Positions 24,180-36,950 are shown, counted from the first letter of the stretch. The stretch is 64,000 nucleotides of DNA from Tachypleus tridentatus (GCF_004210375.1 NC_134830.1:5332001-5396000); one strand, 5' to 3'. The notes: generated from the sequence alone by a model not told the origin. Made by a program: numbers and translations.

Positions 24180-24572
24180 AAGTGCGCAGTGGCCCAGAAC
24201 AACGCAGAACTTTTGAATATTGTTCAGAGTGGACAGAAGTCAGTGACCGTGTTGGCTCAGCAGACCAGAAAAAAACAGTTGTGCATTCAGGACTTTTTCA
24301 AACTGTAAATAAAGTTAATAGAGTCTACATGTATTGTAAAATTGTTTTTGTACATATTGCTGTTAGTTTGTTTTTTCCTTTTTTGCTAAGAAAAAAAAAT
24401 ATAAGAAGAAACAAATGAAAAGCCTTTCTTTGTTTTCTTTGTTAACTTCAAAATATGTACAAATAAAAAACAACAACATGCAAACAATGGGCTCCTGCAA
24501 TAACAGACCACCTGCTGTTTAAGACCACTATTGCTCTGCAGAAGGGGTGGTCTTAAATACCAGGATCTACTG

Positions 24573-25130
24573 TATATTTAATGCACTAAGGGCCCAGTTG
24601 GCAATAAAAGAACCACAACACAATGTCTTTGAATAACCAAACTGCTGACACTGAAAACACTGCAGAAAGTAAGAAATATATGGCCCTACCTTATAACTAT
24701 GATAACTGGCTTTGATAGAGGTAGCGGACATCTAGGTGTAAATGTCAAACTAAAAACATTGGTAGGCAACATAATTCCATCTTTAAGAGTAGATATGTTG
24801 CTCTGCAGAAGTTCTTTGACAAGAGAAACCACTGAGGATCTCTGAATCATGAATGTTTTTTTGAAATTACTCTCAATAATAACTCCTCATGAAAAATTCA
24901 AAGTAGCCTCAATGGATATATCCCCCATGGCCCGAGAACTCGGGAGAAATTTAGTGTATTTTGGTCAAGATGTTTCCACCAAGACATCCCCAGAATGTAG
25001 CTTCTTGAATGATCCTGGAGAGCCAGCAAGCCCCTTTATTGCTTTCTCAATAAAAATGGAGACATTTTTTCCTATAGGTTTTTCTGACAAGGAAGGCAAA
25101 ATGAAGAAAATGTAGTACTGGATGAATAAG
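24573..25130 (-). pseudogene. LINE copy B gag N-terminal part
   Basis: Minus-strand frame with LPSLSEKPIGKNVSIFIEKA, GLAGSPGSFKKLHSGDVLVE (25075-24965) and MGDISIEATLN (near 24915). It parallels copy A gag and stops at the transposon. Stops are present. Confidence 0.7.
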
Positions 25131-25961
25131 AGTTGAAGATTGCTGGTCTGAGTCTTCAAGATGTAGTAACTTACCACTGAGCTGTATTTTTACTGTTTTA
25201 TTTATTTACTTTTTGGATAGGAGGATTCATAATGAAAGGGGAATCATTCAGTTCCCACCGACCCCAATCCACCTTGGACTCCTGCAAGGAGATGCACTGC
25301 AATGCCAAAAAAGGACATGCAGCAACACCAGAGCTTCATGAACACCATTCCTAAACATTAGCATCAGACAAAATGTCTAAAACACCTACTGAAAATTCCC
25401 AACAGTGGTACTCGATTGACCCAGGGAGGACCATCCCAATGGTACCTGTCTACAAGATTTCAAGGCCAAAGAGATGTGTTGCAGTGCTCCATATACCACT
25501 CAGCCAATAAAATCCTATCCTCCACTTCACGGATCACCATTCATGTTGCATATTCAGATTCCAGGTAAACTGAACACAGAGAACCTTTCATGGAGGTCCC
25601 CTCACCTTGTCCACGAACCTATTTCTAAGGGACATAGTATGTTACATGAAAGTATGTTTCAAGTTTCATTACAATGTTGTGGTCCATGTTGTCCACATAC
25701 AAAAATTCTTTCTAGGAGCATGAATGGAAACAACAAAATCTGAATTATAACAGAAAAGTTCTCAATAAGTTGATATACACTCTGCACTCAATGTTGAATT
25801 ATATAGGTATTAATAGCACATTAGAGACCACTGTTCATTCTTCATTATTAAAAAAAATTGGAGTTAATTTTTAGCTCGGATTAAAAAATATTGCACTTGT
25901 TAACAAATATATTATCAAACCTTTGTTCAAAACCAGAAAGAAATCACTGTGTACAGTCTTG

Positions 25962-28900
25962 GTTCTCTTATTACATGTGTAACATCAGCATGAACAAGAC
26001 TGGTAAGAACTTACAATACAGTTTGTTTTCATACTACGAGTGTGACATCAACATGAACAAGACTGGTAAGAACTTACAATACAGTTTGTTTCATACTACG
26101 AGTGTGACATCAAAATGAATAAGACTGGTAAGAACTTACAATACAGTTTGTTATACTACAGATGTGACATCAACATGAACAAGACGGGAGAACTTACAAT
26201 ACAGTTTGTTATCATACTACAGATGTAACATCAGCATGAACAAGACTGGTAAGAACTTACAGTACAGTTTGTTTTCATACTACGAGTGTGACATCAAAAT
26301 GAACAAGACTGGTACGAACTTACAATACAGTTTGTTATCATACTACAGATGTGACATCAACATGAACAAGACAGAGGAGAACTTACAATACAGTTTGTTA
26401 GAATACTACGAGTGTGACATCAACATGAACAAGACTGGTAAGAACTTACAATACAGTTTGTTATCATACTACAGATGTGACATCAACATGAACAAGACTG
26501 GTAAGAACTTACAATACAGTTTGTTATCATACTACATATGTGACATCAACATGAACAAGACTGGTAAGAACTTACAATACAGTTTGTTATCATACTACAG
26601 ATGTGACATCAACATGAACAAGACTGGTAAGAACTTACAATACAGTTTGTTATCATACTACATATGTGACATCAACATGAACAAGACTGGTAAGAACTTA
26701 CAGTACAGTTTGTTATCATACTACGAGTGTGACATCAAAACAAACAAGACTGGTAAGAACTTACAATACAGTTTGTTATACTACAGATGTGACATCAACA
26801 TGAACAAGACTGGTAAGAACTTACAATACAGTTTGTTATCATAATACATATGTGACATCAACATGAACAAGACTGGTAGGAACTTACAGTACAGTTTGTT
26901 ATCATACTATGAGTGTGACATCAAAACAAACAAGACTGGTAAGAACTTACAATACAGTTTGTTATCATACTACATATGTGACATCAACATGAACAAGACT
27001 GGTAAGAACTTACAGTACAGTTTGTTATCATACTACGAGTGTGACATCAAAACAAACAAGACTGGTAAGAACTTACAATACAGTTTGTTTTTATACTACG
27101 AGTGTGACATCAATATGAGCAAGACTGGTAAGAACTTACAATACAGTTTGTTAGAATACTACGAGTGTGACATCAACATGAACAAGACTGGTAAGAACTT
27201 ACAATACAGTTTGTTTTCATACTACGAGTGTGACATCAACATGAACAAGACTGGTAAGAACTTACAATACAGTTTGTTTCATACTACGAGTGTGACATCA
27301 AAATGAATAAGACTGGTAAGAACTTACAATACAATTTGTTATACTACAGATGTGACATCAACATGAACAAGACGGGAGAACTTACAATACAGTTTGTTAT
27401 CATACTACAGATGTAACATCAGCATGAACAAGACTGGTAAGAACTTACAGTACAGTTTGTTTTCATACTACGAGTGTGACATCAAAATGAACAAGACTGG
27501 TACGAACTTACAATACAGTTTGTTATACTACAGATGTGACATCAACATGAACAAGACAGAGGAGAACTTACAATACAGTTTGTTAGAATACTACGAGTGT
27601 GACATCAACATGAACAAGACTGGTAAGAACTTACAATACAGTTTGTTATCATACTACAGATGTGACATCAACATGAACAAGACTGGTAAGAACTTACAAT
27701 ACAGTTTGTTATCATACTACAGATGTGACATCAACATGAACAAGACTGGTAAGAACTTACAATACAGTTTGTTATCACACTACAGATGTGACATCAACAT
27801 GAACAAGACTGGGGAGCACTTACAGTACAGTTTGTTTTCATACTACGAGTGTGACATCAAAATAAACAAGACTGGTAAGAACTTACAATACAATTTGTTA
27901 TCATACTACAGATGTGACATCAACATGAGCAAGACTGGTAAGAACTTACAGTACAGTTTGTTATCATACTACGAGTGTGACATCAAAACAAACAAGACTA
28001 GTAAGAACTTACAATACAGTTTGTTAGAATACTACGAGTGTGACATCAACATGAACAAGACTGGTAAGAACTTACAGTACAGTTTGTTATCATACTACGA
28101 GTGTGATATCAAAATAAACAAGACTAGTAAGAACTTACAATACAGTTTGTTAGAATACTACGAGTGTGACATCAACATGAACAAGACTGGTAAGAACTTA
28201 CAATACAGTTTGTTTTCATACTACGAGTGTGACATCAACATGAACAAGACTGGTAAGAACTTACAATACAGTTTGTTATCATACTACAGATGTGACATCA
28301 ACATGAACAAGACTGGTAAGAACTTACAATACAGTTTGTTAGAATACTACGAGTGTGACATCAACATGAACAAGTCTGGTGAGAACTTACAATACAGTTT
28401 GTTATCATACTACAGATGTGACATCAACATGAACAAGACTGGTAAGAACTTACAATACAGTTTGTTATCATACTACAGATGTGACATCAACATGAACAAG
28501 ACTGGTAAGAACTTACAATACAGTTTGTTATCATACTACAGATGTGACATCAACATGAACAAGACTGGTAAGAACTTACAATACAGTTTGTTAGAATACT
28601 ACGAGTGTGACATCAATATGAGCAAGACTGGGAAGAACTTACAATACAGTTTGTTATCATACTACAGATGTGACATCAACATGAACAAGACTGGTAAGAA
28701 CTTACAGTACAGTTTGTTATCATACTACGAGTGTGACATCAAAACAAACAAGACTGGTAAGAACTTACAATACAGTTTGTTATCATACTACGAGTGTGAC
28801 ATCAACATGAACAAGACTGGTAAGAACTTACAATACAGTTTGTTATCATACTACGAGTGTGACATCAACATGAACAAGACGTAAGAACATACAATACAGT

Positions 28901-31858
28901 TTGTTATCATACTACAGATGTGACATCAACATGAACAAGACTGGAAAGAACTTACAGTACAGTTTGTTACCATACTACAGATGTGACATCAACATGAGCA
29001 AGACTGGGAAGAACTTACAATACCGTTTGTTATCATACTACAGATGTGACATCAACATGAACAAGACTGGGAAGAACTTACAATACAGTTTGTTATCATA
29101 ATACATATGTGACATCAACATGAACAAGACTGGTAGGAACTTACAGTACAGTTTGTTATCATACTATGAGTGTGACATCAAAACAAACAAGACTGGTAAG
29201 AACTTACAATACAGTTTGTTATCATACTACATATGTGACATCAACATGAACAAGACTGGTAAGAACTTACAGTACAGTTTGTTATCATACTACGAGTGTG
29301 ACATCAAAACAAACAAGACTGGTAAGAACTTACAATACAGTTTGTTTTTATACTACGAGTGTGACATCAATATGAGCAAGACTGGGAAGAACTTACAATA
29401 CAGTTTGTTATCACACTACAGATGTGACATCAACATGAACAAGACTGGGGAGCACTTACAGTACAGTTTGTTTTCATACTACGAGTGTGACATCAAAATA
29501 AACAAGACTGGTAAGAACTTACAATACAGTTTGTTATCATACTACAGATGTGACATCAACATGAACAAGACTGGTAAGAACTTACAGTACAGTTTGTTAT
29601 CATACTACGAGTGTGACATCAAAACAAACAAGACTGGTAAGAACTTACAATACAGTTTGTTAGAATACTACGAGTGTGACATCAACATGAACAAGACTGG
29701 TAAGAACTTACAATACAGTTTGTTAGAATACTACGAGTGTGACATCAACATGAACAAGACTGGTAAGAACTTACAATACAGTTTGTTTTCATACTACGAG
29801 TGTGACATCAACATGAACAAGTCTGGTGAGAACTTACAATACAGTTTGTTATCATACTACAGATGTGACATCAACATGAACAAGACTGGTAAGAACTTAC
29901 AATACAGTTTGTTTTCATACTACGAGTGTGACATCAACATGAACAAGACGTAAGAACTTACAATACAGTTTATTTTCATACTACAAATGTGACATCAACA
30001 TGAACAAGACTGGGAAGAACTTACAGTACAGTTTGTTATCATACTACGAGTGTGACATCAACATGAACAAGACTGGTAAGAACTTACAATACAGTTTGTT
30101 ATCATACTACAGATGTGACATCAACATGAACAAGACTGGTAAGAACTTACAATACAGTTTGTTTTCATACTACGAGTGTGACATCAATATGAGCAAGACT
30201 GGAAAGAACTTACAATACAGTTTGTTATCACACTACAGATGTGACATCAACATGAACAAGACTGGGGAGCACTTACAGTACAGTTTGTTTTCATACTACG
30301 AGTGTGACATCAAAATAAACAAGACTGGTAAGAACTTACAATACAATTTGTTATCATACTACAGATGTGACATCAACATGAGCAAGACTGGTAAGAACTT
30401 ACAGTACAGTTTGTTATCATACTACGAGTGTGACATCAAAACAAACAAGACTAGTAAGAACTTACAATACAGTTTGTTAGAATACTACGAGTGTGACATC
30501 AACATGAACAAGACTGGTAAGAACTTACAGTACAGTTTGTTATCATACTACGAGTGTGATATCAAAATAAACAAGACTAGTAAGAACTTACAATACAGTT
30601 TGTTAGAATACTACGAGTGTGACATCAACATGAACAAGACTGGTAAGAACTTACAATACAGTTTGTTTTCATACTACGAGTGTGACATCAACATGAACAA
30701 GACTGGTAAGAACTTACAATACAGTTTGTTATCATACTACAGATGTGACATCAACATGAACAAGACTGGTAAGAACTTACAATACAGTTTGTTAGAATAC
30801 TACGAGTGTGACATCAACATGAACAAGTCTGGTGAGAACTTACAATACAGTTTGTTATCATACTACAGATGTGACATCAACATGAACAAGACTGGTAAGA
30901 ACTTACAATACAGTTTGTTATCATACTACAGATGTGACATCAACATGAACAAGACTGGTAAGAACTTACAATACAGTTTGTTATCATACTACAGATGTGA
31001 CATCAACATGAACAAGACTGGTAAGAACTTACAATACAGTTTGTTAGAATACTACGAGTGTGACATCAATATGAGCAAGACTGGGAAGAACTTACAATAC
31101 AGTTTGTTATCATACTACAGATGTGACATCAACATGAACAAGACTGGTAAGAACTTACAGTACAGTTTGTTATCATACTACGAGTGTGACATCAAAACAA
31201 ACAAGACTGGTAAGAACTTACAATACAGTTTGTTATCATACTACGAGTGTGACATCAACATGAACAAGACTGGTAAGAACTTACAATACAGTTTGTTATC
31301 ATACTACGAGTGTGACATCAACATGAACAAGACGTAAGAACATACAATACAGTTTGTTATCATACTACAGATGTGACATCAACATGAACAAGACTGGAAA
31401 GAACTTACAGTACAGTTTGTTACCATACTACAGATGTGACATCAACATGAGCAAGACTGGGAAGAACTTACAATACCGTTTGTTATCATACTACAGATGT
31501 GACATCAACATGAACAAGACTGGGAAGAACTTACAATACAGTTTGTTATCATACTACAGATGTGACATCAACATGAACAAGACTGGCAAGAACTTACACT
31601 ATAGTTTGTTATCATACTACAGATGTGACATCAACATGAACAAGACTGGTGAGAACTTGCAGTACAGTTTGTTATCACACTAAAGGTGCAACATCAGATG
31701 AAGACTGGTAAGGATTTATAGTACAGTTTGTTATCACACTAAAGGTGCGACTTCAACATGAACAAGACTGGTGGCAACTTGTTGTACACTTTATTATCAT
31801 ACTACTGATGTGACATCAATATGAAGATTGGTAAGAACCCTCTGTATAGTTTGTTATT
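25962..31858. repeat. 63-bp satellite-like array, about 93 copies, with duplicated blocks
   Basis: Tandem units of 63 bp: ATCATACTACGAGTGTGACA, TCAACATGAACAAGACTGGT, AAGAACTTACAATACAGTTT, GTT. Variants recur in a set order: a block at about 27771-29100 repeats 2453 bp downstream (30224-31550), a block near 26820-27130 repeats 2257 bp downstream, and a block near 26000-26520 repeats 1188 bp downstream. Because 63 is divisible by three and the unit lacks stops in one frame, long plus-strand frames appear (up to 496 codons, repeating YYECDINMNKTGKNLQYSLL), broken by small indels (GACGTAAG, GACGGGAG) and TAA variants. No start context, splice structure or other domain supports a real protein. Edge units are diverged. 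Confidence 0.95.
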
Positions 31859-32094
31859 TTACTGAATACATGAATAATATCAAATTAAAGATATGCAAGA
31901 TTTCACTGTCCATTTAGTTCTTTTCTACTTGAGATTCATTGTATAAAGGTTTTTAAGCAACATCGCACATTGTGACATTATATTTCTTGCCTGGATAGTT
32001 GAACACAATCAATTAATTATGAACTTAAAATAACTCTTGTGAAAAAGTTGGTTTCAATTAAGAGAAATTTGATTTGTGTGGATGTTGGAGAAGA

Positions 32095-32476
32095 CAGTAA
32101 AAATGTATAATAGAAAACACTCAAATACTAAATAAAGAAACAAACATAAACAAATGCAAAATTAAAGAAGCCTTACTTATACAACAACTTAAACCCAAAA
32201 TAACGAATATAAAGGAACGCCTTTATATTAATATAATAAAATAAATAAAATTATATATTCAAACATCTAACACCACCCTCTACATTCCAACAGTCAGTTA
32301 CATAACCCCTTTCAAACATGTGGTCAGCTTCCGGTCAGTTACCTCTTTCTTTGTGAACCTTACGATGCCGAAGAAGGTCGAAACGTTGTTCGCTCTTCTA
32401 TGTAAAATATTTTCTCAACCCAAACGAGCCGTTTTTGCATAGATATTTCTCTACAAGTGGGTTTTCTCAACATCAC
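32095..32476 (+). mobile_element. Penelope-like element 3' end (GIY-YIG tail, 3' UTR, terminal repeat)
   Basis: The plus strand reads ENTQILNKETNINKCKIKEA and LLIQQLKPKI, the C-terminal tail of a Penelope GIY-YIG domain. It is followed by a short 3' UTR (AACACCACCCTCTACATTCC, TTTCAAACATGTGGTCAGCT) and the terminal sequence GAAGGTCGAAACGTTGTTCG, AACCCAAACGAGCCGTTTTT, CTCTACAAGTGGGTTTTCTC, AACATCACTG. The hammerhead-like core at 32353-32392 is damaged (CTTACGA). The 5' part is absent. Confidence 0.75.
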
Positions 32477-33230
32477 TGAAAGCATAGCACTATTGCAATA
32501 CTCTTTTTGTATTATTTATACTACTGAAATAAATTATTGTGATGCATAATGAAGTAACACACTATCTACATTTACTGATTATACTCTAGTGCTAATTCAG
32601 AATATCCCCTTTATTCATAAGGTCTTAGACAAATTTTTAGAACAGGTGAGAACTCAGAATATGCATCTAAACATTTAATAAGTCGCAAAATAATGCACGA
32701 GTCGGTACTTAACAAAATATGTACATTTATTTAATGTTTTATAATCAGACTATTAATAACCACTCCTTGATTTCTAAATTTCATCTGGGCTTACTGTAGT
32801 TCAAATAATTTTATAAAAAATACATAACACGGAAATCATGTTACAATTCTACTTTCTTATTAATGACACAGTAACTTCAAGGAAGCACCACATACGACAC
32901 TAAATTCTGTAAATGCCACTTAAAAGTTAAACTATTCATTAAGAATTTACCTGCCGTTTACTAATAACATTAACGGTGAATTTAACAGTACATGAACAGC
33001 CTCCAAACTTATTAGCAGTGTTGTAAAGTGTCCAAAAACAAAAATACCGAGCATAAAGTTATAAATATATTTGACTCTGTGTTAGGCCTAAGAAAGTTAA
33101 ATCTTTAACTTAAGAAGTATCGAATTTTCTAAATTAGTTTTAAAAAAGCAATAAATACGTTTTTTATGTATTCTTCACACAATTATTTGTTTTAATAACC
33201 TGAAACTAAATCTACAATTATGATATGTTA
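32477..33230. other. Stretch without recognised gene
   Basis: AT-rich sequence (about 70%), no exon or repeat recognised. Confidence 0.35.
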
Positions 33231-33232
33231 AT

Positions 33233-33345
33233 ACTTACAAGGTACTGCAATTTGCAAATTAAACAAACTATTTGTATAATAAATTTCAAAGTTTCCCAAG
33301 TCTCAGCGCGTGGTCATGGATGCTAAGCGCCTTGTGTACGTCGAC
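33233..33345 (-). promoter_or_regulatory. Possible noncoding first exon and promoter (minus strand)
   Basis: A locally CpG-rich segment (AGCGCGTGG, TACGTCGAC at 33305-33345) is followed on the minus strand by a good 5' splice site, CCTT|GTAAGT, with the exon ending at 33239. The only ATG between (minus strand near 33318) opens a four-codon frame. This would fit the 5' UTR exon of a minus-strand gene whose coding exons lie elsewhere. Inference from one donor site and composition. Confidence 0.2.
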
Positions 33346-33621
33346 AACATTGGCAATTTAGTTTGCTCTTTACTCTCCCTGTTTATTATTAAAGCTGAAA
33401 AATATATAGTGCTTTTAGAAAAAATAAGATGCATTTTAATACGTAACAATACAGCTTTTACTTCTGTTTGTAAATTCAAGGTATGAACTCTTAAGTACTT
33501 TGTCTTATAATTAAAGTTATTGAATAAACATTAGGGGGAAGAAATTTCTAACTATATCTGTAATAGCCTAAGAAGATAGGGATCACGCATATTCCTGTCT
33601 TGTAACGTCACTTCCTGAAAC

Positions 33622-33700
33622 ATGAGCCAAAGTTGCAGCACCCCATCGAGGTCAGCAAACAGCAATACTACGAAGCAATGTCTAAGAGGTCCGTGTAAAG
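33622..33700 (+). CDS. Possible short first coding exon, unknown product
   Basis: An ATG in AAACATGAGC context opens 26 codons (MSQSCSTPSRSANSNTTKQC...) with a possible 5' splice site AAAG|GTATCT at 33701. It is Ser/Thr-rich with no recognised domain. It lies in a moderately CpG-containing stretch downstream of the minus-strand candidate promoter, so a divergent pair is conceivable. No second exon found. Confidence 0.15.
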
Positions 33701-34293
33701 GTATCTCAATGCTCTCTTTCGTGAATCACTCAACACTGGAGGGCGAATTGTGTAATTCCCAATTGATTTTGGTTTTTTTATTTTACATTCACTAATTATT
33801 ATACGTCTACAAAAATTAATATATTTTTTTTATAAAAGACATCAGCATATCATGACATTAATCAAAGTTGTAATAAATGTGTATTAGACGTATGAATCAA
33901 TACTCTAACGAGCAATTCTAAATATGTATATTAAATATTATTTATGCTCTTATTACATTTTATTTTTTATTTCAGACACTAATAATAACTTGTTCTATCA
34001 GATATTGGTTATTTACCTTTCTCATACATTTCGCTCGTGTAAAATTAAATTATAAGAAAAATAAGCACCGTAAATGAAAAAGATGGCCTCATGGTAAATA
34101 ATATTTGGCTTCATTCATAAGTAATATACATTTGGATTTACGACTAATGTTCTCCTATTTTATATTGTTATTCAATATCTCACTGACCGTTTTCTTATAC
34201 TTTTTAAGGGTAATTAGTTAAAAATAAAAAGATAATATTTAGATAAATTAACCATTTCGATAAATGGAATAAACTGTCTCTTCCTCTCCACGT

Positions 34294-34571
34294 GACCCGG
34301 CATGGCCAGGTGGTTAAGGCACTCGACTCGTAATCTGAGGATCGCGGGTTTGAATCCCCGTCACACCAAACATGCGCTCCCTTCAGTCGTGGAGGCGTTA
34401 TAAAGTGACGGTCAATCTCACCATTCGTTGGTAAAATTGCTACCCAAGAGTTGGCGGTGGGTGGTGATGACTAGCTGCCTTCCCTCTTGTCTTACAATGC
34501 TAATTAGGGACGGCTAGCGCAGATAGCCCTCGAGTAGCTTTGCGCTAAATTCAAAACAAAACAAACCAAAC
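34294..34571 (+). mobile_element. tRNA-derived SINE (family 1), near full length
   Basis: The tRNA-like head has A box TGGCCAGGTGGTTAAGGC, an anticodon-loop-like ACTCGTAATC, B box GCGGGTTTGAATCCCCG, and CACCA. The body is ACCATTCGTTGGTAAAAT, then GAGTTGGCGGTGGGTGGTGA and CTAGCTGCCTTCCCTCTTGT. The tail is GCGCAGATAGCCCTCGAGTA, GCTTTGCGCTAAATTC and an AAACC-rich end. Best preserved copy of the family here. Confidence 0.9.
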
Positions 34572-35490
34572 CCTCTCTACGTAACGCAATACCGCTATAT
34601 CTTCAATTATGAAAATATAAAGAAAGAATCAGAACTTCGGTCGTTGTAAAACCACAGGTAAAAAGCGAGTATCAAATTGGAGATAAGCTTCTGATACTGA
34701 TAAATATATTTCCACAGTACAAAAATGTTGCGATAGGTGAGTGAGATGAATAATTTGCTTTGGAGCTGGAATCCATTAAGATCGTTGATAAACAAATAAA
34801 CCAAACTGACAACAAAATTGGGACAGCCAATACTGACTCCAAATATGATTAAGTAAACGAAGGTGTTTCATCCCAACTAAAATATTTCATAGCTAAACTT
34901 GTTATAGTAAAACTATACAGAACTGGACTAATGTCTGTAAATAGATAGGACAAGAATGAATGTGTGGACGTTGAGGTCGACAAGGAAATTGAAGACATGA
35001 CTGCTTCAGAAGAAGAATATAAACATTTCCGTTTATATCTCATCCTTGGTTGGAAAGTAAAGGAGCTATTCGATCTAATTTGTGGTCATTCACAGGATAG
35101 TCATGAATCCGACGAAATCTGATAAAAACCAGTGTGTTAAGAAGATAGTATTGAAACTCTCCATGACTTTATCGAGAACAAGTTGGATTTGGCCAGGAAT
35201 AAAGTGAAACAGAGAATTTTCTGCACGTTCTGACCAGTTATGCTCTAGTTCATCATGTTTGGGATATGTCGTGGTTATACGACATGGAAAAGAAGAAGAA
35301 ATAAAGATACACTTCCACAATCGAGTAGACTATTTGAAATGATGAACGAAACAGTGCACTGGTTTTCTTGCAGATCTTATACAATACGACATTCCTTTTC
35401 ACCTAATGCTCAACAGGCGCAACCATCTAACAATCCTTTTATGGGTAAAACTTCCATGTGCCGACACTTAGAAATCCATAGTACTTCGGC
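34572..35490. other. Unassigned stretch between two SINEs
   Basis: Short open frames on both strands (34849-35043 minus, Ser/Thr-rich; 35255-35542 plus, running into the next SINE). The plus strand near 34960-35080 reads a degraded acidic frame (IEDMTASEEEYKHF), possibly an old transposase, but no family could be named. Confidence 0.3.
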
Positions 35491-35741
35491 CTTGTTTGTT
35501 TTTGAACTTCTCGTGAAGCTACACGAAGGCTATCTACGCTAGCCATTCCTAATTAAGCAGTGTTAGACTAGAGGGAAGACAGCTAGTAATCAGCATCTAT
35601 TGCCAACTCTTTTACCAACAAAAAGTAGGATTGGCCTTAAATTATAACGCCTCTACGGCTGAAAGGGCGAGCGTGTTTGATATGAACCCGCAATCCTTAG
35701 ATTATGAGTCAAGCACCCTAACCACCTGACCATTTCGGGCC
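35491..35741 (-). mobile_element. tRNA-derived SINE (family 1)
   Basis: Reverse-orientation copy: tail GAAGCTACACGAAGGCTATC, body GACTAGAGGGAAGACAGCTA and CCAACTCTTTTACCAACA, head ending CCCTAACCACCTGACCATTT. Diverged B box. Confidence 0.85.
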
Positions 35742-36097
35742 TTCATACAATAGTATGAGTTAGGACTTTTACTCGTCTCTAAATGCTACTTTGGAATAAT
35801 CGGTGACGAATACATCGTTCAATTCTGGTACATTCAACAAAAAATGTTGAGAATGTCGGGTCTAAAACAAAATTATCTTCTTTCTTGTCCTGTAAAAATC
35901 TAACAGAAAAAAATTCCCTTGCACAGCAGCAGACAGTTAAGTCACAGCAGAAATGAAGTCCAGCCAGTAGGTAGTTTTTTTAAATACTAAAATAAAGATT
36001 TGCTTTATTTGTTCACTAGCGCGTTTTTTGGTTTTTTACGTGTTAGATTTATTATATGAAGTGTATTTCGTAGATACTTGTCAACTTATCTGTCAGA

Positions 36098-36318
36098 GGG
36101 CCTGACATGGCCAGGTGGGTCAATGCGTTCGACTCGTAATTCGAATGTCGTGGGTTCGAATCCCCGTCGCACCAAACATGCTCGCCCTTTCAGCCGTAAA
36201 GGCGTTATAATGTGACGGTCAATCCCACTATTCGTTGGTAAGAGTAGCTCAAGAGTTGGCGGTGGGTGTTGATAACTAGCTGCCTTCCCTCTAATCTTAC
36301 ACTGCAAAATAAGGGACA
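36098..36318 (+). mobile_element. tRNA-derived SINE (family 1), tail truncated
   Basis: Head GGCCTGACATGGCCAGGTGG with GTGGGTTCGAATCCCCGTCG and CACCAAACATG. Body AGAGTTGGCGGTGGGTGTTG. It ends after the ACTGCAAAATAAGGGAC region without the GATAGCC tail. Confidence 0.9.
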
Positions 36319-36897
36319 TTTCAAACTTAACATTAAAACGCCTTACGAGTAAGTGAAAACGAGGATTGCTTGTATTGTCTGTTGGAAAATTGGCTCTTTC
36401 AGTCAAAGGTCCTTGTTTTAAACCCCAGTCCAAGTTTCTTTTCACTTACAATTATGTATTACGAACATCTGGTTCGGTCCAGTGATCAACTGAAAGATGC
36501 TCAGACAAAATATGCGAATTTAAACAAATTATCCAATGGATTATGATTAGTGCAGAAAGACCATCATAGCAAAAAGTGGTTCCGTCAGCCCAACGACGAA
36601 AATATACTGACCACAGTGGGATTTCTTATGCCTACAAGAGAGCTTATTATGCTGAAAATGAGAAGAAACCAGTAGACAGAAGCAACGACTCCTTAATTTC
36701 CAAAACTTTCTAATGGCTAATTTTGTAGATATTAAGAAGACAATAGAGAGAGAGACCAAAATAGTGCTTCTATTGAGTTGGGTTTCGGAGATTAATAGTG
36801 AATTGGAGTAAATCTTGTGAATTTATGCTATGAATGTAAAGGTCTAGAAACATTGGTCACTACAGAAGTATTGTGTCAGAGTTCATCTGAGTTGGTT

Positions 36898-36950
36898 GCT
36901 TTGTTTGTTTGAATTTAGCGCAAAGCTACACGAGGGCTATCTGCGCGAGA
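36898..36950 (-). mobile_element. SINE family 1 tail fragment
   Basis: Only the 3' tail is present in reverse: TTGAATTTAGCGCAAAGCTA, CACGAGGGCTATCTGCGCG. Consistent with a severely 5'-truncated insertion. Confidence 0.75.

Larger units (their letters stand above)
21991..24572 (+). mobile_element. Tigger/pogo-like DNA transposon with terminal inverted repeats
   Basis: The left end CAGTAGATCCAGGTTTGGAC and the right end, read in reverse as CAGTAGATCCTGGTATTTAA, are inverted repeats. Each is followed by GACC/CCACC-rich subterminal sequence and flanked by a TA duplication (21989-21990 and 24573-24574). Length is 2582 bp, normal for an autonomous Tigger. It contains a decayed CENP-B-type transposase and, in its 5' region, a ~193-bp direct duplication. 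It is inserted in the gag region of LINE copy B, so it is younger than that LINE. Confidence 0.92.
19447..25640 (-). mobile_element. LINE copy B, interrupted by a Tigger-like transposon
   Basis: A second minus-strand copy of the same LINE family. In transcription order: 5' UTR and gag start (about 25640-25130), gag (25130-24575), Tigger-like insertion (24572-21991), gag knuckle and C-terminal part (21988-21880), expanded gag-tail repeat (21880-21424), endonuclease (about 21060-20400), RT N-terminal half (20290-19447). The sequence on either side of the transposon aligns to consecutive parts of copy A gag (ACTTAAGGCAAG on the left, AAACTGCTGACACTGAAAAC on the right). The 3' part of RT, RNase H and 3' UTR are missing where copy A begins. 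Confidence 0.7.

Noticed and set aside
23345-24202. Minus-strand frames of 81-192 codons over the Tigger-like element
   Set aside because: Antisense shadows of the plus-strand DDE domain and acidic C-terminus.
26206-31683. Plus-strand frames of up to 496 codons as a repeat protein gene
   Set aside because: They are the stop-free frame of a 63-bp tandem unit, broken by small indels and TAA variants; no promoter, signal peptide, unrelated domain or splice structure accompanies them, and unit differences do not favour synonymous sites by eye.
34294-34375. Functional tRNA gene (head with A and B boxes and CACCA)
   Set aside because: The acceptor stem does not pair properly, and the same head recurs fused to the same SINE body at several sites.
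35255-35542. 95-codon plus-strand frame as a gene
   Set aside because: Its C-terminal third runs into the reverse SINE tail, and the rest shows no recognisable family.
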